Shown one piece after another: positions 1 to 10,245 of a stretch of 64,000 nucleotides of DNA. The stretch's first letter is position 1. Every line of letters begins with the position of its first letter. Made by a program: the position numbers and the translations under genes. Under the pieces are notes generated by a model. It ran no database searches, was not told the origin of the DNA, and saw only the letters and a program-made list of their open reading frames with translations. The DNA is from Rhineura floridana (Eukaryota; Chordata; Lepidosauria; Squamata; Rhineuridae): positions 91,842,838 to 91,906,837 of the forward strand of contig NC_084485.1 of NCBI RefSeq assembly GCF_030035675.1, in the 5' to 3' direction.

Positions 1-185
1 TTCTACTCCCTTCTGTTTTTCCCAGCATTATTGTATTTTCTAGTGAATCATGTCTTCTCGTTATGTGTCCAAGGTATGATAACCTCAGTTTCATCATTTT
101 AGCTTCTAGTAATAGTTCTGGTTTAATTTGTTCTAACACCCAATTATTTGTCTTTTTCACAGTCCATGGTATACCCTCCTTGTAA
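1..185 (-). mobile_element. BovB (RTE) LINE fragment
   Basis: The first bases are the reverse complement of the BovB piece at 63673-63720 (AATAATGCTGG, AAGGGAGTAGAA). The rest reads like the end of RTE/BovB open reading frame 2 on the minus strand. It is cut by the window edge. Confidence 0.7.
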
Positions 186-190
186 AATGC

Positions 191-1009
191 TATATTGAGT
201 TGTAAATTAACACATTTTAGTAATCAGATTTGCACCATTGTTTAAGAAATATGTGAACAATGAATGAGAAACTTTAATCAAGAGTTTATCTTGGTGAGTT
301 AAATCAGTAATGTAAATCACCTTGATTTAAATCAATCCACCCTGCCATTCTGTAGGGGCATGGGACATTACTCTTGCTTACAAACCCAATGTAGCCTATG
401 ATTAACTACTACTAACTGAACAGCAGTCCACAGTGAGCTCATCTCAACTGAGTTATCTGCTGGATCCGATTCCCAAGATCCTTTACACAAGCTGTCTTTG
501 CTCAGCTTGGGGCCATTTCCCATCCCACATCCCAGGCTTTCCCTAAAGGTCCCCCTGACACTCAGGAGAGGCTTTTCAGGGGACATAAATGGACAGCAGT
601 AGGAAGAATGGGACAGGGAATTCCTCTTTTGGCAAGCACCCTTGCCTGAGTACAGCATTGGATACCACCTTTTCTTAACTATGGCTCCACTTGTCAATGT
701 ATTACACTCATGTAGGCACAGAATAGATGCTTATTATCATGACCCACATTCAATTATTAGTATGCCCAGTTCAAGAATCACAGATAGTCTGACTCACAAC
801 AGCTTCTTTATCCAAAGAACTCATGACAGCATCTACACTAAGCCAAAAAAAGATCCTTACCATATCTGTCCCCCCCACGGCCCCCAATAAAAGATACTAT
901 GGGGAACAAGAGAAATATTATACCATTTTACCACACAAATTCCTACTTGGGAATTGTTCCAGGGTGCTTGTGGCAAAGAAAAATATATAAAGAACAAGAG
1001 CATTCATAA
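191..1009. other. Non-coding, ORC1 intron
   Basis: There are no credible exons. AT-rich sequence with ATTTAAATCA words near 325-340 suggests a decayed foldback element. Nothing else is recognised. Confidence 0.5.
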
Positions 1010-1240
1010 GAGCATAAGGAGGTTCCTGCTGGATCAGGCCAATGGCTGATCTAGTTCAGCATCATGTTCTCACAGTGGCCAGATACCTACGTGAAGCTCG
1101 CAGGCAGGAACTGAGCACAAGAGCACTCTCCCCACCCACGGTTTTCAGCCACTGGCATTCTGCGGCACACTGCCTCTGACAGTACAGACAGAACATAGCC
1201 ATCAGTAAGATGGTTTTAGTAAGAGCTAACAATTCACGCT
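1010..1240 (-). mobile_element. CR1-type LINE 3' fragment
   Basis: The block resembles the left part of the long CR1 copy at 62676 onward (CCTGCTGGATCAGGCCA, TTCTCACAGTGGCCA, AGAACATAGCCATCA). The CR1 3' end, with its ATG/TTC-type short tail, faces left. It lies in an ORC1 intron. Confidence 0.75.
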
Positions 1241-1404
1241 CTAGAGTTAAATACCTCGGTTTTAAGACTGCAGCATCCGGAACATAGGGCATATTTTAAT
1301 CATTATTCATAAAATTCTCTCTCTGAACATTAGATAAACTATTTGTCAGCCTCCAGAGCTATCAGCTTAACAATCATTATGTCCAAGGTCATTTGTGAAC
1401 ATAC

Positions 1405-4400
1405 TATTTAGCTGTAACTTTTTCTTAGCTCCTGAAGTCTCACTGCCAATGGGTAGTCTTCGGGAACGTCTCTGCTTAGACTGGGAGGATTTGGAGGCTG
1501 AATGTCTTGATTCTATTTCCGTCATGGTGTTGTTGCTTTTTCTTGTACTCCGAGTGACATTTGTGGCTTCTACCTCCGGAGAGTAAATGGTGCGTGAGGG
1601 AGTCAGATGGTGCTCATTTGCCAAATTCATGTTGCTCCTCTTCATTTTCACAGAGTCTTTCAACTCTGCCAGTAAGCTAGGTGGCAATGGCTTAAACCTT
1701 CTTCCATCCCAAGATTCCCTTACAAAGAATATCTTTTTGTCCTTTGATACAATAGGCAATGCTTCAAATGGGGACAGTGGAATAACCTAGAAAGGCAGCA
1801 AAATACTTGTTCTAAATAACAGATTCAAAGCTTAACAGCGAAGGTATGATGTAATCAGTACATCGAAACGTTCACCTACTCTTCAATACCATATTAAACT
1901 TCTGTAGTCATTGTGCAAAGCATAGCAAAAGTACGACAGGAGAAAAGCCTTATACACACACGTTAACCTTCCCTCAAAATAACATTTAAAATTGTTAATC
2001 CTCTGAACGCAGAAATATTTGGAAATAAAAAACAATAAGAATTGGAACTCCTATTAGAATTAACTTTATGAATTTGATAATGGCAGCAACTTGCTGTTTT
2101 CATGGTATGTAGCCTCTGGCTGTTACTGAACAGTCCTCAGGAGGAGGGGGGGCTTCATGATGGCGGAGCTATCATTTTCTAAGCCTGTTAGCTCACTCCA
2201 GACAGGACCGAAGAAGGGGAAGCTTTTTCTTGTTTTTCCTTTCCATGTTACTCCCTGGTTAATCTAATTGGCTGAGCATTGCAACCCTACAGGCATCAAC
2301 TGTTTAGAAAACAAATACTGAACAACCCCAGTGTATTTATAATGAATTGTTACAATTTAAATGTAAAGATCCAGATAAATTGCCACAAAGCAGCCCGCAA
2401 ACACTACAACTCAAATGGCATTCTAAGTCTCACAAGTGGGATAGAAACCTCTGCCTTTCCTCATGGACTACTTGAACCTCTCCAAGAATACTGAACAACA
2501 AGGTTATCAGCCAAGTAAATGCTATGTGAGCATCCTGTGCCACAGAAGTGAGCAATCAGTATTTCCTGAAGCTGTAGGTAAGTCAAGCTGCAATGCCAAT
2601 GGAAGGGTACAAATTCTACTGGGATTCTTATGCCCATTCCTATGACCTGCTGAGCCCAGGATGCAATTCCGCATCATCCCCCACACTTGCTATATTACAG
2701 ACTTATGCAGAATTTTCAAGCCAGCCTCAGAGACTAAGGTTGCAATCCAATACACACTTATCTGGGAGTAAGTCCCATTGAACCCAATAGAGCTTACTTC
2801 TGAGTAAATGTGTATCGGATTGCAGTCTAAGACCTCCGGAAATTGTTTTCCAGTGTTTCAGTACTGTAGATCTGCACTACAGCATTTCAAAAAGTTCAAA
2901 GAACATTCTCTTCTCTTGTCTTCATGTCATATACACACCGTGACATTGCTAATAATGGATGTAACGATTATGTCATTAACCCGTTCAGCATGTTCATTCA
3001 AAAATATCTCCTGAGAAACTTCTCTTCCCAAGGATTTTCGTTGATTGAATGGTATTTCTACAAGACGAGAGAACCACTCCACAACTGCATGTTTTTCCTG
3101 AGCACCTAAGGTAGAAACATCAATTATGATTAGCAAGAGCACTTGAATCACTTTAGCAGTATGATGGCTTCCTTTACTTCACTAAATTAGGGAGAAAGCC
3201 AACAGCAGTGGTGTTTAAACTCACTCTCTTCAGAGAACCCATTCCATATCAACTAGTCTCCCCCAGAGCCTTTATGTATTTGTTAATGTTTAAAAATGAA
3301 ATCTGTCCAAGTACATCTATGAAAACCACATAAGCAACTGTATTGAGGGGTTTTTTAACAAACACACACACACTTAAAAATGCCTTTTTTGCAATACAGA
3401 TAAGTATTTGTAACCAAAATAACATTCAGTAAAAACTCTCATGATCAAAGCTCCTTAATCTCTCATTCCTCTTGAACAAATAATATAGAGAAGCCAACGT
3501 CCCTGACCATTGCCCATGCTGGCTGAGGCTGATGGTGTCCAACAACATCTGGAGGATACCATGACGACTACCCCTGCAGTAATACTTTCTGAAGAGTGAG
3601 TTAGCATTGTTACTGGCCAGTTTGGAAGACACTAAAATCAGAAATGCAATATACATGAATAGTGCATATCAACACATTTGTTTTATAGGAGAAAACATAC
3701 TGAATATTTAATTATTAAGCTACAGTTAGCATAGAGATAATTCCTATCACGATTTTATCTTGCTTGAGGTCTCTGAGTCCTTTGTACCACAGATTTTGTG
3801 CTATAGTCCCAATATCAATATTTAACAAAAACAATAGTCTTAACAAAAGTTGCTTAGCTTCTCTGTTCCTTCCATTGTTTTTTGGCAGATTTTATTTTTA
3901 TAAAATAAATATCAAATAGGCATAAGCCATATCACAGGAATTAGTACTTGAAAAATGGACATGTAATGAAGAAGAAAATAAAAGGAAAGAGAACTTACCA
4001 CTTTGATATAGTTTTAACAGTCTTGCCACAAGAAACTGATCCATTTCCTCTCCCTCTACTAAAATAAACTCTCCTGGGAAAATACAGATCTCGCTGACGT
4101 TTTCCCCAGATTTAACAGATATCCCCCTAGAAGATAAAGTATTTAAATAAGCTGCACTTTCTTTACCGTTAAGGGACATCACTGAGGTTTGACAGTTTAT
4201 AGTGCAATCATAACCATGTTCACCCCAGAAGTCTTACTGAATTCATTGGGACTTACTCCCAGGTAAATAGGGTTAGAATTGCAACCTTAATCTTCACCTC
4301 CGTTTCTTTACCTCTCATGTATCCCTGTCTACAGCTGTGGATCTTGCATCTCCACATCCTTCAGCTTTCAGAAGCTGCTCTCTTGAATGATTCTGCCCTT

Positions 4401-4949
4401 TCTTCCTTATCACTTATAATTGGAACTCCTGCCCAGAATAGCTACATGACACTACCCCTTCTTCCTTGAGACCCTTTCTCAGGATAACAAACCATTTTAT
4501 AAAGCCTTTGACTATCGTCCTCACCCCTTAAATGTATATTTATTCTTTCCCTGTTAACTCTCACTCCTGTGACTTCCTCCCTTCCATCTATTATTGCTGC
4601 TAAGTCAAATTTCTTTGATGGTGCACATTGATGGTGATGCATAAACACATTACATTAATAATTACAACATCATTACTACATAATTGCCTACTTTTAGTGC
4701 TACATTACAATAAAAGCTACTCAGTCTTATGCAAAACATAAATTTATTTCCATGATTGCTTATTCGCCTATGCTATCTTTATATGCTGGCCTCAAGCCTA
4801 TTATATCGTTTACCCTTTAACAATATAGAGCCAGATTTGTTGTTAGAGCCAGATACACACCTATAATGGGAGATCTGTAGTTGTTCATCTGTAAAGATGG
4901 CTTTTCCAAACCACGAGTAGAAACGTTTTCTCTGATTTCTTGTGCTCAT
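1405..4949 (-). CDS. ORC1: Origin recognition complex subunit 1, N-terminal part (partial)
   Basis: ORC1 is the AAA+ subunit of the origin recognition complex, which binds replication origins in the nucleus and loads MCM helicases. Four coding exons are visible (minus strand): 4861-4949, 3999-4126, 2939-3105 and 1405-1789. All have GT-AG boundaries and phases that join, giving 256 codons plus one base. The start ATG (4949-4947) lies six bases inside an exon whose acceptor ends at 4955, and the protein starts MSTRNQRKRFYSWFG, like human ORC1 around its RKTYSW segment. Residues of about 35-165 form the BAH domain (FILVEGEEMDQFLVARLL, AVVEWFSRLVEIP, KKIFFVRESWDGRRFKPL). In human ORC1 this domain reads histone H4K20me2. 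Exon four ends in a basic, Ser-rich linker with the conserved IESRHSASKS stretch. The AAA+ and winged-helix parts lie beyond the left edge. Identification is from recalled homology and gene order, and is secure. Confidence 0.95.
1790..4860. other. ORC1 introns (between 1790 and 4860, outside exons)
   Basis: Apart from the exons listed for ORC1, this holds the palindromic MITE at 2737-2831, a short CA run near 3361-3373, part of a hAT-type foldback (CCAACAACATCTGGAGG, about 3495-3555) and a relic of the palindromic MITE at about 4225-4290. The rest is unassigned AT-rich DNA. Confidence 0.5.
2737..2831. mobile_element. Palindromic MITE-like element
   Basis: The block has inverted ends (GGTTGCAATCCAATACACA against TGTGTATCGGATTGCAGTC). 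It has a middle where GTAAGTCCCATTGAA precedes a partly complementary half. Close relatives lie at 55582-55676, 59005-59098 and 63117-63209. The superfamily is not resolved because the target duplication is unclear. Confidence 0.65.
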
Positions 4950-4954
4950 GATTT
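4861..4954 (-). CDS. ORC1: ORC1 first coding exon, with start codon
   Basis: This exon carries the ORC1 start. Its acceptor is pyrimidine-rich and the AG sits at 4956-4955. The ATG follows five bases of 5' UTR in this exon, so a non-coding first exon must lie upstream. A donor-like GGTAAAGA reading leftward near 5058 could end that exon. The exon donor GTGTGT starts at 4860. An upstream in-frame ATG exists, but it lies in the intron beyond the acceptor and is not used. The exon gives 29 codons plus two bases. Confidence 0.9.
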
Positions 4955-5329
4955 CTGTAAAGAAGAAATAGACCATTCTTGCGCGTGCACACACGCCGTC
5001 AAGAAGCAAAAAGCGATGTAACTACTTGTTTGATTCTCGAATTCTATAGCAATCTTTACCTTCTATCTGGATACTTAAAGAATAAATAGGTAGGTCAAAA
5101 CGAGTGAGCATGGAAGGTGGACGCATCTGCAACATGCTTGAAGCTCTCCCGAGAAACTTTACTCCCGTTGGCCATCAAGCAGTGACATTATTATACCATA
5201 CCTGATTCTGACTACAGCACCTCACCCCCGAGCGACCGCAATCTACCCCTTTAGCTCGACAAACCAGGATAAGATTCTGCCGAGAGAGCTGGTACAGCGC
5301 GCGATTTCTTCCCCACGTCAGAATGAAAC

Positions 5330-5341
5330 TTCGCGCCAAAC
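5330..5341 (+). promoter_or_regulatory. E2F-type site
   Basis: TTCGCGCCAAAC fits the E2F consensus (TTTSSCGC and its extended form TTTCGCGCCAAA). ORC1 is a known E2F-controlled, G1/S-induced gene in mammals. The site lies in the divergent promoter, about 380 bp from the ORC1 start-codon exon and about 290 bp from the PRPF38A start. Confidence 0.65.
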
Positions 5342-5493
5342 GAGACTCGCCGCGCCCCGAATAAAGGGGACGAGACGCTTCCTAGAGCGACAGCCACCAT
5401 GTTTGTTTCTGGCAGAATCAAAGGGCGGTACTTTTGCCCGCTGCTAAGATGGCAGGGCGGAAACATCAGGTGGGTGTCAGAACTTGCCTCTAA

Positions 5494-5520
5494 GAGGAAG
5501 TGACGCCCAAGAGGAAGTGA
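5494..5520 (+). promoter_or_regulatory. Pair of ETS/GABP-type sites
   Basis: The ten-base word GAGGAAGTGA occurs twice, at 5494-5503 and 5511-5520, 17 bp apart. It contains the ETS core GGAAGTG. Paired ETS (GABP) sites are common in TATA-less divergent housekeeping promoters. These lie about 110-135 bp upstream of the PRPF38A start codon, close to where its transcription should begin. Confidence 0.55.
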
Positions 5521-5628
5521 AAAGGAGAGACTTGTCCCTTGGTGCATCAGTCCGGTAGTCCCTTTTCCCTCCCGTTTCCTCTGCTCAGACCGCTTCGCGT
5601 ACAGGTTTGTGCCAGGCCGGATCAGGCA

Positions 5629-8600
5629 ATGGCAAACCGTACAGTAAAGGACGCGCACAGCATCCATGGCACTAATCCTCAATACCTGGTGGAGAAGATC
5701 ATCCGCACTCGCATCTATGAGTCCAAGTATTGGAAGGAGGAGTGTTTTGGCCTCACAGGTGCGGTCCAGGTGTTTGTGTAGCTGTGGGTGGAAGAAGGGG
5801 GCTAACACAGTGTGGGATAGTTGGGGGCTATCTATCCTTATGGTGGTAACGGGACAGTTTAGAAGCTGAACACACTGGGTGAAGGGTGAGTGAGATGAGA
5901 GCATAGTTGCACCCCCGCTGTTTTATTAGTTGCGATTGTATACCACTTCTGCGCCCAAGCATTGCCGGGCAGAGTTCTTTTGCCTAGTAGTTACCCAATA
6001 AGACAAGTTAGGTTCTGGTTTATCATTTATTAATATTTTATTCAAGCGTCAAACAACTTGAGGTAATGCATTAAGTATAATGGGGTTGTACTACAATGAA
6101 AACTTGGGCAGTAATTATTTGAATGCTTATTAAGAATCCTATGCTTGTTAAATGGAAACTAAGTTCCCAAACTGCCATAGTATCTTCTGATACAAACTCT
6201 GTAGTAGCAGTAACCCAATTTCTTCCTATTTCACTGACAAAAAAACTTGCAGGTAAACCTAAGCAGATGCTCTAACTTTACTTTAAAACCTGAGTGCCTT
6301 TTCATCTTCCTTTTTGTAGCTGAACTGGTTGTGGATAAAGCTATGGAACTGAGATACACTGGTGGAGTTTATGGAGGAAATATCAAGCCTACACCGTTCT
6401 TATGTTTGACTCTAAAGATGCTGCAGATACAGCCTGAAAAAGACATAATTGTTGAATTTATAAAGAATGAAGATTTCAAGTAAGAGAAAGGAGCATTCGG
6501 GTCTGGAGCTGTGGCTTAAAATTATTAGGAAAAACATGATGAAGGTGTTTATTGGTGTTCAGATTCACATTAGAGTCAATGATAATCTCTGCATGTATTC
6601 ATTTCTACCCTTCTTAAGATTAGTCTAGCTCTGCAAGTTTCTTAAGTCAAGATTCATAAAAGTATTCTTCTATTATGATAGTTTTTTTTACCTATTTGGG
6701 GGGGATCCTGTTGACATAGTACCTATACTTTTCCCCGTTTCTGCAATTTACTAAGCAGCACAGGAAGGTCACAGTAATGAAAAATATTGGGAGTAATTTC
6801 AAATTCTGATCTGAGAGAGCATGGAAAGTACATGTTTTCTGATGACTTTTTTGTGAAGAATAACAATTCTAAATTGCTGTTTTTGTGTTTGCTAACTTTC
6901 AGGTATGTACGGTTGCTGGGTGCATTGTATATGAGACTGACTGGCAGTGCCATAGACTGCTACAAATATCTTGAACCTTTGTATAATGATTATCGAAAAA
7001 TAAAAAGCCAGAATAGAAATGGGGGTAAGTAACTCAACTTTGTAATTTATCTGTTTAGCTCTTGGTCATCTTCAAAGCAGTTATAAAGCTAGGCTGTATT
7101 TATCAATTTTATCAATGTAAGTAGCATAGGTAAAATGAGTTATGAGACTGACTGGCACTGCTATAGACTGCTGCAAGTATCTTGAACCTTTGTATGATTA
7201 TCGAAAAATAAAAAGCCAAAATAGAAATGGGGGTAACTAACTCCACTTTATAGTTTGTCTGTAGATAAATCTGTAGAGGTTTTGATGTCATAGTCTTATC
7301 TCTTATTAAATGTTATTTGATTTGTAACAAAGTGTAAAGATAACTAAGAGTTTTCTGAGAACAAGAAGCATGATATCCCAAAACTATTAATTGCAATATT
7401 TCTACTCCTTTTTATACTATGGCTTTTTATTTGAAAAATGGGACTAAACTGGTCAGTATTTTCTGTGATGTTCAGTCATACCCATTTTAATTATTACTAT
7501 AGAAATTGTGGTGGTACCCCTTCTAAAATGCACTCACTTTTCCCCCCCCCCAGAGTTTGAACTAATGCACGTAGATGAGTTCATTGATCAACTGCTCCAT
7601 GACGAACGTGTTTGTGATATCATTTTACCTAGACTACAGGTGTGTAATAAATTGCAACATACTAATGCTAAAAATATAAATCAACCTTAAAATACTAGAC
7701 ATCAAAATATAGTGGTTGGGAGAGGTCGCCCAAATCTAAATTTGAAAAATACCTAGACCTTGTTTGTGATTCAACCCATGTCCACATAAGGATTGCCTGT
7801 ACTGAGAAATGTTGGTCCTTTTTTAGAAACGGTATGTCCTAGAAGAAGCTGAACAACTGGAACCACGTATTAGTGCTTTGGAAGAAGATATGGATGATGT
7901 GGAGACTAGCGAGGATGAGGAAGAGGAAGATGAAAAGGTTTGAACATTTGTGTAGTGCTTTCTATTCTGGCTGTGAGGGCTGCTTCTATTACAGAATACT
8001 CTCATGTTAACTTAGCATAGTGCAAGAAACATGTCCTTATAACTTGAGGGAACATTTCTTGTATGGTGCTCAATAGCTAATGAGCTTAAGAACTGGCTGT
8101 AGCTATTGTTGATATTTACTTAATTGTTCACTTCTGCTTCCCATAAAAAAAGGATTATCAGAACACTGTCAGAATTTCGTTTTATTCCTAGAGGATTTTT
8201 TTAAAAAGACCATTGAGTCCTTGTTTGTGCATCTGCAATATAACTATTAGATTTTGTTTGTTTAGAAATGTTGTGTTGAATGTAGGGTATACTTTTCAGA
8301 ATGGTATGTTTACAATACTTTCAGATGGAGAGAGTTCCCTCACCTGATCACAGGAGAAGAAGCTACAGGGATCTAGATAAACCTCGCAGATCTCCAGCTC
8401 TGCGTTACAGAAGAAGCCGAAGCAGATCTCCTAGAAGGTGACTTACTTGGAGCTAGCAAAATATTTTTAACCAACATGGTGCTAGACTGAAAGAGTAATT
8501 TTTCCCCCCCTTTCCTATGTTAGGCGAAGCCGATCCCCAAAGAGGAGAAGGTAGGAGAACTACTAAATAGTCAAGCTGATTTTTAAAAATTGTCTAAACT

Positions 8601-9472
8601 TTACACTAATAGCCTGTGTTCTTCCAGTCCGTCACCACGTCGGGAAAGGCATCGCAGCAAGAGCCCAAGGCGACACCGAAGTAGATCTAGGGAAAGACGC
8701 CACAGAACAAGATCTAAATCTCCAGGTAACTCTGTTTTGGGTAGAGGGCTGGTTTCTCCGGAATTAGTCAATCTACTTTCCAGTTTCTAAGGAGGCAGTC
8801 TGTGTATGATACCATGGCTTGGATCCCAAGCCCTTCTGTTCATGGAAGTGACCCCTCCCCCCAATCCAGTAGAAGCTGGTAGAAGGAAAGGGGAAAGGCA
8901 GCCCTCAGAGCCACCTTCCACACTATTCTGGAGTATCCCTCAACTGACCATGAGTGCAAGCACCCTGTGAGCTGAGTTCCACTCACAGAAACTTAAGATC
9001 CAAGCACATATCAGTTAAACCTTGATTGAGTCTGGTTTGCCCATCTGCATTACTTGATCTGACATTTAGGAGGAATCTTAAGTAGGGAACTGTGAACAGA
9101 ATGAAATTATCTTAATATATATATCTTATCTTAATAGGGCATCATCGTAGTCACAGACATCGCAGCCATTCCAAGTCCCCAGAAAGGTACAGATTTCATA
9201 TTGCAGCTAAATAATGATAATGTAGTAGGTTTCCATGAAATAACTTTTTTTCTCCATAGAGAAAATTGTTTGAATTCATAGAAGATGTATAATAGTTTGT
9301 ATGTATTTTAGGAAGGTTTTGTTATGATTATAACAATCACTGCAGAGGTAAATTTATCACTGCACGAATGTGCAACTGTCATTGTTCCTGAGAATCAACT
9401 GGACAGTGAGATGTTTCTGTTCTTTTCAGATCTAAAAAGAGCCATAAGAAGAATCGTCGGGGAAATGAATGA
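5629..9472 (+). CDS. PRPF38A: Pre-mRNA-splicing factor 38A (complete)
   Basis: PRPF38A is the Prp38-family protein that joins the spliceosomal B complex and is needed for activation of the U4/U6.U5 tri-snRNP. Ten coding exons are 5629-5758, 6320-6479, 6903-7024, 7554-7639, 7827-7937, 8325-8437, 8524-8550, 8628-8725, 9138-9186 and 9430-9472. All have GT-AG boundaries. They sum to 939 bp, or 312 codons plus TGA, which equals the human length. The protein starts MANRTVKDAHSIHGTNPQYL. Residues 1 to about 180 are the globular PRP38 domain. About 184-203 is Glu/Asp-rich (EEDMDDVETSEDEEEEDEK), and the rest is an Arg/Ser-rich tail with RSRSP, RRHRSRSR and HHRSHRHRSHSK runs ending KKNRRGNE. Exon 7 is a 27-nt micro-exon within the RS tail. 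The start is chosen by near identity to the human N-terminus. A partial copy of exon 3 lies in intron 3. Confidence 0.97.
7141..7262 (+). pseudogene. PRPF38A: Partial tandem copy of PRPF38A exon 3 in intron 3
   Basis: This block repeats 6930-7058 at high identity (roughly 90% by eye). It covers the last three quarters of exon 3, the splice donor and about 35 bp of intron. Because intronic flank is copied, it is a DNA duplication, not a retrocopy. It stays open in the exon 3 frame (MRLTGTAIDCCKYLEPLY and on to KSQNRNG), with one 3-base deletion that keeps the frame. The donor reads GTAACT in place of GTAAGT. The start of the exon and its acceptor were not copied, and no pyrimidine tract precedes the block, so inclusion in mRNA is unlikely. 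Confidence 0.85.
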
Positions 9473-9950
9473 CCCTAAGCAGTTCAAGAATCTGAGCCAC
9501 TTTCTTTTGTAGATATGATGCACCAGGATCAGTAGAAGCTGCTTAGACAGCTCATAATTTTTTTGTCCTCAGTTTCTTGGACAGCATAGTATTTCATAAC
9601 TTTGTTTAATTTGAAGAAATGTTTATTCAGTGGATGTTCTGTTCATATCTGCTGCAAAAGCAGTGTTGTGCAAAAAGGAATATGGTTTAAAATTCTTTTG
9701 AATTTGTACATACCCAGCACAAGAGCAAGATAAAGAATTGTCTGAATTCATTGCAAAACCTATTAAAGTCTTGCCTATTTGGTATTTGTATAATAATTTT
9801 GGAGCTGACTTTTGTGTAAATGATAATTTTTACAAAGCCAACAGGCTGTCCAAAAATGTGCATAAGTCTGTAGGGAATCATTTTTTAAGTGTGGGGCAGG
9901 CAGAAAAAGTATTGTAATTTCTTTATTAAAATTCTTTGCTAAATAAGCTA
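9473..9950 (+). other. PRPF38A: PRPF38A 3' UTR with two ATTAAA signals
   Basis: AT-rich sequence follows the stop codon. ATTAAA hexamers occur at 9763-9768 and 9925-9930. The second is followed by a G/T-bearing stretch (TGTGCTCTGTAAC near 9959) that could be the downstream element. The exact cleavage site cannot be set from sequence alone. Confidence 0.55.
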
Positions 9951-10245
9951 CAGTCTAAATGTGCTCTGTAACTAATTTCTTCTTCAAGGACACTTCAACA
10001 AGCAGTGATAAACTTAGCTTCCAAAATATTGGAATGCAGAGTCGTGATTTTAGGAGAAACTTTTAACTTTTATTTTTTCCCCTCTTCATTGCTCTAACTC
10101 TGTATAACTAGAAGGAACCTCTGAGCAATCTCCCCACTCCCAGACCCAGGAATCAAACCAAAATTACACAATATGGGGCTAGGCTCTGCCCTTGTTTATC
10201 AAACTAATAGAAAACTGAAAATAATTTATATACAAGAATATAAAA

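Larger units (their letters stand above)
5240..5628. promoter_or_regulatory. Bidirectional CpG-rich promoter of ORC1 and PRPF38A
   Basis: The short interval between the head-to-head genes ORC1 (left) and PRPF38A (right) is rich in CpG, unlike the AT-rich surroundings. It holds an E2F-type site at 5330-5341, two ETS-type sites at 5494-5503 and 5511-5520, and a YY1-like AAGATGGCAG at 5446-5455. I see no TATA box next to either gene, as is usual for housekeeping divergent promoters. The transcription start sites are inferred only. Confidence 0.75.
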
